Assembly: GCA_943372515.1 (NCBI GenBank)
Contig: CALRYY010000032.1
Span: 1 to 40,056, forward strand
DNA from: RAM1 sp943372515
GTDB taxonomy: Bacteria > Pseudomonadota > Gammaproteobacteria > Burkholderiales > Burkholderiaceae_C
Direction: 5' to 3'
Length of the DNA stretch: 40,056 nt
The notes under the pieces are model-generated. The model ran no database searches. It worked only from the letters and a program-made list of their open reading frames with translations, and had not been told where the DNA came from. The position numbers were made by a program, and so were the translations under genes. Positions 15,542-23,629 of the stretch are shown one piece after another. Each line of letters opens with the position of its first letter. Within the stretch, counting starts at the first letter, position 1.

Positions 15542-17671
15542 TCAGTCGAAACGGCGCACCAGCTCCACCCCCACATAGGCCGAGCGGCCCGGCGCGGTTT
15601 CAAAGTACCGCGCGTTACCCTCGTTCACGATCACCGCCCCGGCGTGGCGACGGTTGGCCAGGTTGTCAATGCGCAGGAACTGGCGAAATTGCCAGGGCCC
15701 GCGTTCCTGCTGCAGGCGCACGCCCAGGTGGGCCACGGTGTAGCCGGCGGCGTCGTCGCTGTTGCTGTCGTTGACCGGCACGGCGGCGCTGTGGCGCAGT
15801 TCCAGTGTGAACGTACTGCCGGCCACGCCGGGCTCCCAGGCCAGCTTGACATACGCCTGGCGCCGGGCGATGCCGGGGATGCGGTTGCCCGCCGGGATGG
15901 CCAGGCTGGGCGTGACGCAGGGCGCGCCGGCGCAAGTCAGAAAGCCGTCGGCGTAGGTGGCGTTGATCAGCGTCAGCGCCGAGCTGACATTCAGCCGCCC
16001 CCACTGCACATCGCCCGACAGCTCCAGCCCCTGTCGACGTGTGCGCCCGGCGTTCTGGAACGTGCTGCGCCCGCCCGTGTTGGACAGCACCACGATCTCG
16101 TCTTGCGTGCGCACATCAAACACCGTGGCCGTCCAGGCTGCTGCGCCATGGCGCCCGCGCAGGCCGGCCTCCATGCTGCGGCTGCGGCTGGCGTCCAGGG
16201 CCGTGTTCAGCCCGTTGCCGCCACCAGCACGGTACGCGGCTTCATTGAGCGTGGGGGTTTCAAACCCGCGGCCGGCGCTGGCATAGGCCTGCACCTGGGG
16301 CGACAGTTTCCAGCGCAGGCCCACCACAGGCATCGTGGCGGCATGGCGCACGGCGCCGCTATCGTCGGGGTTGCCGGGCGCGATGTAGTGGTCTGCTGAA
16401 GACAGCCGCACGCGCGAGCGGCGCACGCCCGCGGTGACGGTCCAGCCGGGTGTGTGCCATTCGGCCTGTGCATACGGGTCCAGCGCATCGGCGCGGTTGC
16501 CTTCATCCCGGCGCAGGCGGCCCATCACACCCAGGGTGGTGCCGGTGAAATTCTCGAACCCCCGGCGCTGTTCGTCCTGCCGGTCCCAGGCGAGGCCGGC
16601 GGACGCGGTCAGCCGCCCGCTTTCGTACTGGCGGTCCAGACGCCAGCGCATATTCAGCCCGCCGTACTGGCGGTTCAGGTCAATGATGCCGCCGGCCGCA
16701 CCCGGCGCCGCCTGCGCCGACGGCGGGATCGCCTGGTACTGCACCAGCGCGCGCTGGCCGCCATAGCCCATGAGCTGCAGGCTGTGGCCATCATCCAATG
16801 AATGCGTCCACGCCAGTCCCAGCTGCGTTTGCTGCGCGGACTTGCGGGTATTGAACTGTGTGGCGGCCGGCGTCGTCTGGTAGGGGTCGGCATCCAGCTC
16901 GGCGCGCGACAGGCCCAGCGGGTCTTGTGCGTCGCTGACCTGCCGGTTGGCCACCAGCACCAGGCGCCCGCCGTCATAGGGGCGCGACAGCTTCAGGTGG
17001 GCCGTGCTGCGGTCAGCGGCGGACTGCGGGCGCAGGCCCTGGGTGCTGAAGGTGGATGCGTCCACATTGAAGTGATAGCTGCCGGCCTTGCCCGTGGCCT
17101 GCGTGGACGCCCGCCACAGCCCGTCGGCACCGGCGGCCAGGCCAGAGCGCCATTCGGTGGGACCGCCATCGGCCGTGTACAGCGCCACTACGCCGCCGGC
17201 CGAGCTGCCGTACAGCGCCGAGTAAGGCCCGCGAATCACTTCGATGCGATCCGTGCTGCCGATGGGGAAGTTGGCTGCCTGGCCCTGGCCGTCGGGGGCG
17301 CTGGCCGGTATGCCGTCCACATACAGCCGCACGCCGCGCACCCCGAAGGTAGAGCGCGCGCCAAACCCGCGGATGGACAGCTGCAGGTCCTGCGCATAGT
17401 TCTGCCGGTTGTTGATGGACAGGCCTGGCACGCGGCCCAGCCCCTCTGACAGGTTGATCTGCAGGTTGCCCGCGCGCAATTCCTCGCCGTCCACGATGTC
17501 GATGGAGGCGGGTGCCAGCCAGCGTTGCTGGTCGGGCGCAGCGCCAGTGATCACAACGGGCCGCAGGGCGGCATCGGGCGTCTGAGCGCCAGCCACCAAC
17601 GACAAAAGGCCTGCACCGGCGGTACAGGCCTTCTGGATGGCCCTCAGGGCCAAAGCGGGTTGGGTCCACAT
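15542..17671 (-). CDS. pqqU: TonB-dependent outer-membrane receptor, PqqU (YncD) type
   Basis: A 709-residue outer-membrane transporter. After the signal peptide comes a possible TonB box (PVVITGA, about 39-45), then the plug with INLSEGLGRVPGL, NRQNYAQDLQLSIRGFGARS, RLYVDGIPASAPDGQGQ and EVIRGPYSALYGSSAGGV; the barrel ends in a terminal aromatic region (VRRFD). The plug text and barrel blocks such as QYQAIP, RGFETPTLNEAAYR, DEIVV and ARYFETAPGR closely follow E. coli YncD, recently characterised as the PQQ receptor PqqU. PQQ uptake is thus the best guess, from family recognition only. ATG 17671 is used; GTG 17677 is possible. A DUF4394 lipoprotein follows. Confidence 0.85.
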   Translation of the reverse strand: MWTQPALALRAIQKACTAGAGLLSLVAGAQTPDAALRPVVITGAAPDQQRWLAPASIDIVDGEELRAGNLQINLSEGLGRVPGLSINNRQNYAQDLQLSIRGFGARSTFGVRGVRLYVDGIPASAPDGQGQAANFPIGSTDRIEVIRGPYSALYGSSAGGVVALYTADGGPTEWRSGLAAGADGLWRASTQATGKAGSYHFNVDASTFSTQGLRPQSAADRSTAHLKLSRPYDGGRLVLVANRQVSDAQDPLGLSRAELDADPYQTTPAATQFNTRKSAQQTQLGLAWTHSLDDGHSLQLMGYGGQRALVQYQAIPPSAQAAPGAAGGIIDLNRQYGGLNMRWRLDRQYESGRLTASAGLAWDRQDEQRRGFENFTGTTLGVMGRLRRDEGNRADALDPYAQAEWHTPGWTVTAGVRRSRVRLSSADHYIAPGNPDDSGAVRHAATMPVVGLRWKLSPQVQAYASAGRGFETPTLNEAAYRAGGGNGLNTALDASRSRSMEAGLRGRHGAAAWTATVFDVRTQDEIVVLSNTGGRSTFQNAGRTRRQGLELSGDVQWGRLNVSSALTLINATYADGFLTCAGAPCVTPSLAIPAGNRIPGIARRQAYVKLAWEPGVAGSTFTLELRHSAAVPVNDSNSDDAAGYTVAHLGVRLQQERGPWQFRQFLRIDNLANRRHAGAVIVNEGNARYFETAPGRSAYVGVELVRRFD

Positions 17672-17725
17672 CGGCACAGCCCAGTTTGCCAGCGAATCCG
17701 GCGGGCCGTGCGAAATGGGGACGTT

Positions 17726-17923
17726 TCAGGGCTTTTTGAACGCTTCCTTGGCATCGTCCTTGACCTTCTCGCGGACGTCGCCAGCAATCTTCTGCGCCTT
17801 GCCGGCCTGCTCACGGGCGTGGCCCTTGGCTTCCTGTTCCTTGCTGTTGACCAGCTTGCCAAACTGCTCCTGCGTTTCGCCGGCGGCTTCCTTGATACGG
17901 CCCTTGACTTGATCCTTGTTCAT
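17726..17923 (-). CDS. CsbD family stress-response protein
   Basis: A 65-residue, highly charged protein starting MNKDQVKGRIKEAAGETQEQ, the signature of CsbD/YjbJ small proteins induced by general stress in many bacteria; the molecular role is unknown. It has no membrane segment and is probably helical or disordered. AAGGAG lies about 6 bases upstream of the ATG, which decides against the longer frame to 17965. An inverted repeat at 18006-18027 lies in its upstream region. Confidence 0.9.
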   Translation of the reverse strand: MNKDQVKGRIKEAAGETQEQFGKLVNSKEQEAKGHAREQAGKAQKIAGDVREKVKDDAKEAFKKP

Positions 17924-18005
17924 GTGAACTCCTTGGGTTGGTTGGGACAGGAGTTCATGGTGCAACGGGTCAAAGCCTGCAAGTCGCGGGAGCGCTGCGC
18001 GCGCG

Positions 18006-18027
18006 GATGTAGGCCCGCACCTACATC
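18006..18027. promoter_or_regulatory. Inverted repeat upstream of csbD
   Basis: GATGTAGG and CCTACATC are exact 8-base arms around a 6-base loop (CCCGCA). The repeat lies about 83 bases upstream of the csbD start and 22 bases beyond the TRAP permease stop. With no T-tract it is more likely an operator or an mRNA-end structure of the TRAP operon than a full terminator. Confidence 0.45.
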
Positions 18028-18048
18028 ACGCAGCGCAGCGCCCCTTGC

Positions 18049-19374
18049 CTACCAGCCGATGGCCTTGGGCAGCCACAGCGCAATCTGCGGGAAATAGAAC
18101 ACCAGCGCCAGCGTGATGCCCTGCATGATGATGAACGGCACCACACCGCGGTAGATGTCCCTGATGCTGATCTCGGGCGGCGCCACGCCCTTCAGGTAAA
18201 ACAGCGCCCAGCCAAACGGCGGCGTGAGGAACGACGACTGCAGGTTGATCGTGATCAGCATGGCCAGCCACACCGGGTCCACGCCCTGGGCCAGCAGCAC
18301 CGGCATGAACAGCGGCACCGCGATGTAGCTGATCTCGATCCATTCGATGAAAAAGCCCAGCACAAAAATCAGCAGCATCATGAACCAGATGTCGGCATTG
18401 ACGCCGCCGGGCAGCCACTCGAACATCGCAGTGATCATGTCCTCGCCATGCAGGCCGCGAAACGACAGCGCAAACACCTGCGCCGTCATCAGGATGAACA
18501 TCATGATGGCGGTGATCTTGCTGGTGTCCAGCGCAGTGGCCTTGAGCGTGGGCCAGCTGAAGCGCCCCGAGACCACGGTGATCAGGATGGCGCCCACTGC
18601 CCCCATGGAGGCGGCCTCTGTCGGCGCGGCAATGCCGCCCACGATGGAGCCCAGCACCGCCACCACCAGCATGATGGGCGGCACCACCACCTTCCAGAAG
18701 CGCACCCACAGCTGGCGGCGCGACACCAGGTCGCGCTCGGCCACCGGGATGGGTGGCATCGACTCGGGCCGCAGCATGCCCCATACCAGGATGTAGATGA
18801 TGTACACCGCCGACAGCAGCAGGCCCGGCATGACGGCCGCCGCAAACAGCGTGCCCACCGACAGCTGCATGATGTCGGACAGCAGGATCAGGATGAGGCT
18901 GGGCGGAATGATCTGCCCCAGCGTGCCCGAAGCGCAGATCACGCCGCACGCAATGCCCTTGTCGTAGCCGCGGCGGATCAGGGTGGGCAGCGTCAGCAGC
19001 CCCAGCGTGATGACGGTGGCGCCCACGATGCCGGTGGTGGCGCCCATCAGGACGCCAAACAGGATGATGCCCACACCCATGCCGCCACGCAGCCCGCCGG
19101 CGATGTGGCCCATCACGTCCAGCAGGTCGTCGGCCAGGCGTGACTTTTCAAGCATCACGCCCATGAACACAAACAGCGGGATCGCCATCCACTGGTAGCC
19201 CGCGACGATGCCGTAAAACCGCGCGGGCAGCAGGTTGAACAGCGTGTCGCCAAAGCCCAGGTAGCCAAACACAAAACCCACCGTGGCCAGCGTGGTGGCT
19301 ACCGGCACGCCCAGCATGAGCATGCCAAAGAACGCCACCAGCATCATGATGGCGTAGGTCTGGGGTTCAAACAT
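18049..19374 (-). CDS. dctM: TRAP transporter large permease subunit (DctM type)
   Basis: The large membrane subunit of a tripartite ATP-independent periplasmic transporter, which carries out sodium-coupled uptake. The 441 residues contain about twelve hydrophobic segments. Typical blocks are LGVPVATTLATVGFVFG, IPLFVFMGVMLEKS, GAVMGATTGIVGATVI-like text (LMGATTGIVGATVITLG), and IPPSLILILLSDI. The start overlaps the small-subunit stop by 8 bases (19367-19374), showing translational coupling. It is the last gene of dctP-dctQ-dctM. Confidence 0.96.
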   Translation of the reverse strand: MFEPQTYAIMMLVAFFGMLMLGVPVATTLATVGFVFGYLGFGDTLFNLLPARFYGIVAGYQWMAIPLFVFMGVMLEKSRLADDLLDVMGHIAGGLRGGMGVGIILFGVLMGATTGIVGATVITLGLLTLPTLIRRGYDKGIACGVICASGTLGQIIPPSLILILLSDIMQLSVGTLFAAAVMPGLLLSAVYIIYILVWGMLRPESMPPIPVAERDLVSRRQLWVRFWKVVVPPIMLVVAVLGSIVGGIAAPTEAASMGAVGAILITVVSGRFSWPTLKATALDTSKITAIMMFILMTAQVFALSFRGLHGEDMITAMFEWLPGGVNADIWFMMLLIFVLGFFIEWIEISYIAVPLFMPVLLAQGVDPVWLAMLITINLQSSFLTPPFGWALFYLKGVAPPEISIRDIYRGVVPFIIMQGITLALVFYFPQIALWLPKAIGW

Positions 19375-19891
19375 GCTGGCTGCCCCCGCGTTCCCGGTAC
19401 GTCTTGATGGTGCGCAGCAGCTGGCCCACCGACTGCAGCACCAGCAGCGAAAAGCCGATGGGAATCAGCGACTTGACGGCCCAGCGCCACGGAATGCCGC
19501 CCGGGTCAGAGGAGGTTTCGCCGATGGACCAGGCTTGTGCGACATAGCCCAGCGAAACCTTGATGAACAGCAATGCGATCACGATCGTGAGCCCCACCGA
19601 CAGCAGGTCCACAAGATACTTCTTGCGTGCGCTGTAGTTGGCATAGAACAGGTCCACCCGCACGTTGTCGCCGCGCTGCAGGGCGTAGCTCATGCCAAAC
19701 AGGATCAGCGCGGCCAGCAGGTGCCACTCCAGCTCCTGGGCCCACACCGAGCCAAAGCTGAACAGGTAGCGCAGCACCACGTTGGTGGCCACCAGGAAGA
19801 TCACCGCCAGCGTAATGTAGGCAGTGAAATTCCCCACGCGGTCGATGAAGGACTCGATGCGCGCAATCGCACCGTCCGTAAAAGAAGCCAT
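19367..19891 (-). CDS. dctQ: TRAP transporter small permease subunit (DctQ type)
   Basis: The small, four-helix membrane subunit of the TRAP transporter, which links the binding protein to DctM. The 174 residues show four hydrophobic segments (about 22-42, 55-75, 95-115 and 140-165). The region VWAQELEWHLLAALILFGMSYALQRGDNVRVD includes the usual E-x-x-x motif region and the RGDNVRVD turn. It starts 17 bases after the binding-protein stop and overlaps dctM by 8 bases. Confidence 0.94.
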   Translation of the reverse strand: MASFTDGAIARIESFIDRVGNFTAYITLAVIFLVATNVVLRYLFSFGSVWAQELEWHLLAALILFGMSYALQRGDNVRVDLFYANYSARKKYLVDLLSVGLTIVIALLFIKVSLGYVAQAWSIGETSSDPGGIPWRWAVKSLIPIGFSLLVLQSVGQLLRTIKTYRERGGSQHV

Positions 19892-19908
19892 GACAGTTGC
19901 CTTGACGA

Positions 19909-21000
19909 TCAGCCGCGAACCTTGATGTGATACGCCTCTTCGCTCACCTCGGACCAGCGGTCAAACTTGGCCTTGAAGGAAAAGTAGGAGTCGTGCACCT
20001 TCTTGGTCAGCGGGTCCTTGGCCACGGCTTCGGCCAGCACCTTGGCGGTTTCTTCGCGCAGCGCCTTGATCACGGCGTCGGGCAAGGGCTTGGCAATGAC
20101 CTTCTGGTTCTTGATCAGGTCTTCCATCGCGTCGGAGTTGGCCTTCTGGCACCAGCCTTCGCTGATGACGTTGCAGGCCGCAGACGCGTTTTGCACGATG
20201 GCCTTCAGGTCGGCAGGCAGCTTGTCCCAGGCGGCCTTGTTGATCAGCAGCTCGGACACCGTGGCAGATTCATGCCAGCCGGTGGTGTAGTAATACTTGG
20301 CGGCCTTTTGCAGGCCCAGGCGGCGGTCCTGGAACGGGCCCACGAATTCGGCCGCGTCAATCACGCCGCGCTCCAGCGCCGGGAAGATTTCGCCGCCGGG
20401 CAGCACCTTCACATCCACGCCCAGGTTGGCGTACACCTTGCCCGCCAGGCCCGGGATGCGCATCTTCAGGCCCTTGAAGTCGGCCACGGAATTGATTTCT
20501 TTCTTGAACCAGCCCGTCATCTGCACACCGGTGTTGCCGCAGGGCATGGCCACCATGCCGAACGGGGCATAGACCTCGTTCCACAAGTCGATGCCGCCGC
20601 CGTCATACAGCCAGCCGTTCATGCCCTGGAAGTTCAGGCCGAAGGGCACAGCGGTGAAATACTGCGCCGCAAAGGTCTTGCCGGTCCAGAAATAACTGTT
20701 GGCGTGGTTCATCTCCACCGTGCCTGCGCGCACGGCGTCAAAACCTTCAAACGCGGGGATCAGCTCGCCCGCACCAAACACCTGGATGTTCAGCCGGCCG
20801 TCCGACATGTCCTTGATGCGTTTGGCCAGGTCGGTCGCGCTGCCCGGGCCGTCCATGTAAAACGGTGAGCCCTTGGCGTAGGCACTGGTCATCTTCCAGT
20901 TGAAAGTGGGCCGGGCCTGGGCCCGAGCAATGGCGGGGGCACCCAGCACGCTGCCGGCGATGGCGGCGTTGGAAAGGAACTGGCGGCGAATCAACGTCAT
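19909..21000 (-). CDS. dctP: TRAP transporter substrate-binding protein, TakP-like (alpha-keto acid/carboxylate type)
   Basis: The periplasmic binding protein of the TRAP system, 363 residues. The leader RRQFLSNAA followed by a hydrophobic stretch and ARA-Q is a good twin-arginine signal, suggesting export in folded form. YHGGGIDL-like text (YDGGGIDLWNEVYAPFG), PCGNTGVQMTGWFKKEINSV, LKMRIPGLAGKV and RGVIDAAEFVGPFQD follow the TakP subgroup, which binds pyruvate and other 2-oxo acids. Q160, R181 and E218 match what I recall as ligand/sodium residues; residue 219 is Phe where TakP has Trp, so substrate may differ. AGGAG upstream supports the ATG. First gene of the dctPQM operon. Confidence 0.93.
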   Translation of the reverse strand: MTLIRRQFLSNAAIAGSVLGAPAIARAQARPTFNWKMTSAYAKGSPFYMDGPGSATDLAKRIKDMSDGRLNIQVFGAGELIPAFEGFDAVRAGTVEMNHANSYFWTGKTFAAQYFTAVPFGLNFQGMNGWLYDGGGIDLWNEVYAPFGMVAMPCGNTGVQMTGWFKKEINSVADFKGLKMRIPGLAGKVYANLGVDVKVLPGGEIFPALERGVIDAAEFVGPFQDRRLGLQKAAKYYYTTGWHESATVSELLINKAAWDKLPADLKAIVQNASAACNVISEGWCQKANSDAMEDLIKNQKVIAKPLPDAVIKALREETAKVLAEAVAKDPLTKKVHDSYFSFKAKFDRWSEVSEEAYHIKVRG

Positions 21001-21309
21001 GGTGGGCTCCTGTGGCAGATGGAAAGGGGATCAAATCGTTTGTAAAGCGATACGAGTCCTCTTTTGCAAACCTTGTGCCAGCAAATGCCAAACCTTAAGG
21101 CGCTGATTTATATGGATATTTTTGAAACTCCATCGCTCCTGGATGTACGTGATTGTTAGCAAACCAACAAATTGGTGCGGGAATTTTGTTTACAAATACA
21201 AGCGATGCACAGATATGAATGACGTTTGTAAACAGGGTGCTGACGGCTGCGGCACTTTTCGCTGGCAAACGTCACCCATGCACCCGTACTGTGCGCCGCC
21301 GCAGGGGCA
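21001..21309. promoter_or_regulatory. Repeat-rich upstream region of the TRAP operon
   Basis: This 309-base, comparatively A+T-rich gap has no gene. It contains GTTTACAAA (21188-21196) and its inverse TTTGTAAAC (21225-21233, within GTTTGTAAAC), a related CGTTTGTAAAGCG (21037-21049), and a separate ACCAA-CAAA-TTGGT inverted repeat (21163-21176). Such repeated half-sites suggest operators controlling dctPQM. Which regulator binds is unknown; the Lrp/AsnC-type gene upstream is one candidate. Confidence 0.55.
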
Positions 21310-21774
21310 CTACAGACGCGCGCCGCCGCGACGGTTCTTGACGCGCGTCATCAGCGTCTTGCAGTCCACCGACAGGATCTCGGGCCGGTTCAGCAGGTGC
21401 TTGCGCACAAACGCGTCAAAGGTCTCGTAGCTGTCGGTCAGGGTGTGCACATGCAGGCTTTGCAGGTCGCTCATGATGTACAGGCTCACCACCTCGGGGC
21501 AGTCGGCCAGCTCCTGCGACAGCGGCTCCAGCGCCACCGGCGTGACCCGCAGGTCCACAAAGGTCGAGATCACCTTGCCCAGCTTTTCGGGGTTGACCAC
21601 CGCGCTGAACAGCTCGATGACGCCGCTGCTGACCAGGGCCTGCACCCGCGTGCGGGCGTGCGCCCGTGAAACGCCCAGCTGGCGCGCAATGTCGGCAAAC
21701 GAGGCGCGGCCGTCCTTGATGAGCAGGTTGAGCAGGGCACTGTCGAGCTTGTTCATGCGGTGATTAGAAATCAT
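21310..21774 (-). CDS. Lrp/AsnC family transcriptional regulator
   Basis: A 154-residue regulator: N-terminal helix-turn-helix (LDSALLNLLIKDGRASFADIARQLGVSRAHARTRVQAL, about 9-47 split across two helices) and a C-terminal RAM ligand-binding domain (from about 65, with VDLRVTPVALEPLSQELADCPEVVSLYIMSDLQSLHVHTL). Members respond to amino acids or related acids. The in-frame ATG at 21756 (MNKLDSA) is equally possible and places the domain closer to the start; neither has a clear ribosome binding site. It is upstream of, and in line with, the TRAP operon. Confidence 0.88.
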   Translation of the reverse strand: MISNHRMNKLDSALLNLLIKDGRASFADIARQLGVSRAHARTRVQALVSSGVIELFSAVVNPEKLGKVISTFVDLRVTPVALEPLSQELADCPEVVSLYIMSDLQSLHVHTLTDSYETFDAFVRKHLLNRPEILSVDCKTLMTRVKNRRGGARL

Positions 21775-21879
21775 TGGCGCAGGGCCGGGCCCGATGTCCT
21801 ACGGCGCCACGGCCTGAGGGACGGCATGACCTGGCGGGCGCCGGCCGTATAAAAGTTTCTACTTCTTTGAAAGCTGCCC

Positions 21880-22242
21880 ATGAATCCGTCCATTACACCG
21901 CCCGCGGATGCCACACCCGCCGACCCCGACCTTCAGGAACAGGCCCGCCCCGGATTCGGCGTGCCTTCGCAGGACCCGCGCGCCGCTGCGCAGGAGCCAC
22001 TGGGTGGCGAAGAAGCCGAGCGAGAATCGCGGTCGGTGTTCGTAGGCGGCGGCGTGGCCGCCGGCGCAGCGGCGGGCGCCACCTTGGGCGTGGTAGCCGC
22101 CGGCCCTGTGGGTGTGGTGGTGGGGGCTGCGCTGGGGGCGGTTGCCGGCGCAGTCAGCGGCGCTGCTGCCGGCGCTGCCATGGACCCGCAAGCCAACCCC
22201 GAAGCGAGTTCGAGGAAGAGCGCCGAAACCAAGCCGCCATGA
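21880..22242 (+). CDS. Small glycine-zipper membrane protein
   Basis: A 120-residue protein with a proline-rich, acidic N-terminus (1-50), a long Ala/Gly/Val segment with small residues at regular spacing (about 55-100, VFVGGGVAAGAAAGATLG and following), and a short polar tail. This fits glycine-zipper membrane proteins often linked to stress in proteobacteria. No conserved catalytic residue. A TATAAA-like element lies at about 21848. It is divergent from the Lrp/AsnC gene. Coding status is supported by third-position GC and the coherent hydrophobic segment; function is unknown. Confidence 0.65.
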   Translation: MNPSITPPADATPADPDLQEQARPGFGVPSQDPRAAAQEPLGGEEAERESRSVFVGGGVAAGAAAGATLGVVAAGPVGVVVGAALGAVAGAVSGAAAGAAMDPQANPEASSRKSAETKPP

Positions 22243-22410
22243 CCGGTTACCAGCACGGCCGAGTCGACCGTGTCGCGGCAATAGCCGCCCATGATCGAAA
22301 GGCGGCCGAAGTATCTGGCGTCTGGGCGCTGGCCTTTTGTCGCGCACCGGGGGTATATGCAGGCTGGTTGCGCATCGTCACGGCCCAGTGTGACGCAGCC
22401 GCCCGCGGAT
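22243..22410. other. Intergenic stretch without a recognised gene
   Basis: These 168 bases lie between the convergent glycine-zipper gene and the unknown exported-protein gene. Short frames cross it on both strands but none has a domain, ribosome binding site or convincing codon pattern. No intrinsic terminator was seen. Confidence 0.4.
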
Positions 22411-23439
22411 CTACAACTCTGTCTTGACCAGACGCCGGCTGGGTTTGCCCCATCCTGAACCGCCCTCGCCCACGAAGGTGATCGCATCGGGATACTTCCT
22501 GGCCACCTTCTGAAAGGCTGGCTTCATGTCGCGCGGGGCGATGACCGTGGCGTTGAAATCATCCACGGCAACGACCGTGACCAGGAGGTTCTGGGCGCGG
22601 AAATGAGCGTGGCAAAGGCCCTGCACGTCAGGCGGCTGGAGCCCCTGCTCCTGAAAATTCTTCTGCCGCGCTGTCCACACGTCGCTCGGAATGACAAGCA
22701 CAGGGCGGCCTCCTGCCCGCTGTGCCTTGGCGTAGGCGTCATAGATGGCTTCCTGATATGCATCAGGCAAGTTGTTGTAAGGCGAATCTTCGACCTTGGT
22801 ACGACCCTGAAGGCAGTCATCAATGACCTCATTTTTAACGGGGTCGAAATATCCGGTGGCGTGGGTCAGCCCCAACGAAACGATGGCAACCCCTTTGGTT
22901 TGAAGGACCTGGGCCAAATCGGACGGATGGGTTGAAAACCGCAGGAAATCCAGGTTCAGGCCACGCAACAATTCCTTCAGAGGTTCAAGGTCCGCGTAAG
23001 TGAAAGACCAGTCTTGCGGTGGCACCTGGCTGAGATAGCTTCGCAGGACGCCGACGTCACAGTTGTTTCCCTTGGCAGGGTCTCTCTCACTGCACCCCAG
23101 GGCCTTGGTGTCATCGGCAAATTCGCGGACAAAAGAAACGGATTTGCCATCCCCCTTGCTGTCGACCGCTTCTTTGACGGCTTGCACCGTCAGCCGTACC
23201 ACCCGTGGGTTGCGTTTGCTGGTATGCACTTCACCAACCGTCACACTGTCTGCGTCCCCTTTCCCGATACTGGCGCCAATCAGCGCCAGGTAAGGCTTGG
23301 TGCCTGCGTTGCCACTGAAGATCCGCGGATTTTCCGGTTTGCCGACCTTGATGGCGGGCGTGGGAGCGCCTGGATTGCTGGCGCGGGTGCTGGCGCCAAG
23401 CAGGGTGACGCCGATCGCGAAACAGGTTGTTTTTTGCAT
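22411..23439 (-). CDS. Unrecognised exported protein
   Basis: I do not recognise this 342-residue protein. The N-terminus MQKTTCFAIGVTLLGASTRAS looks like a short Sec signal with weak positive charge. The mature part begins with a Pro-rich stretch (NPGAPTPAIKVGKPENP), then KPYLALIGASIGKGDADS, DDCLQG, a GLCHAHF motif and VVAVDDFNATVIAPRDMKPAFQKVARKYPDAITFVGEGG. Codon use is less GC-biased than in the flanking genes, suggesting transfer. The ATG at 23439 is chosen over 23493 because it opens the signal peptide. It stands alone between unrelated genes, with a GC-rich hairpin 57 bases upstream. Confidence 0.7.
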   Translation of the reverse strand: MQKTTCFAIGVTLLGASTRASNPGAPTPAIKVGKPENPRIFSGNAGTKPYLALIGASIGKGDADSVTVGEVHTSKRNPRVVRLTVQAVKEAVDSKGDGKSVSFVREFADDTKALGCSERDPAKGNNCDVGVLRSYLSQVPPQDWSFTYADLEPLKELLRGLNLDFLRFSTHPSDLAQVLQTKGVAIVSLGLTHATGYFDPVKNEVIDDCLQGRTKVEDSPYNNLPDAYQEAIYDAYAKAQRAGGRPVLVIPSDVWTARQKNFQEQGLQPPDVQGLCHAHFRAQNLLVTVVAVDDFNATVIAPRDMKPAFQKVARKYPDAITFVGEGGSGWGKPSRRLVKTEL

Positions 23440-23495
23440 TCCCCGATATTGTTTGGGGTGCAGCGCATGGGAAATTAGACAGAAGTATGGCAACA

Positions 23496-23517
23496 GGGCG
23501 CGCGAACGTGCGCGCCC
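23496..23517. terminator. GC-rich hairpin between the Bug protein gene and the unknown gene
   Basis: GGGCGCGC and GCGCGCCC are exact 8-base arms around a GAACGT loop. It is downstream of the Bug/TctC gene and upstream of the unknown gene on the minus strand. No T-tract follows, so it may pause rather than terminate transcription. Confidence 0.4.
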
Positions 23518-23629
23518 ACGTCAAGAAAAGAGACCAGGCCTGCGCCTTGACCTTCAGTCGCCAGGCAGGCAGCGGCGGTTCGGTGCATGTGGACTTTTGC
23601 TGAAGGCGGCGTGAACCAGACCGCATGGC

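Noticed and set aside
22411..23439. Unknown exported protein as an SGNH/GDSL hydrolase
   Set aside because: ALIGASIGKG is faintly similar to a first SGNH block, but no convincing later Gly, Asn and Asp-x-x-His blocks were found.
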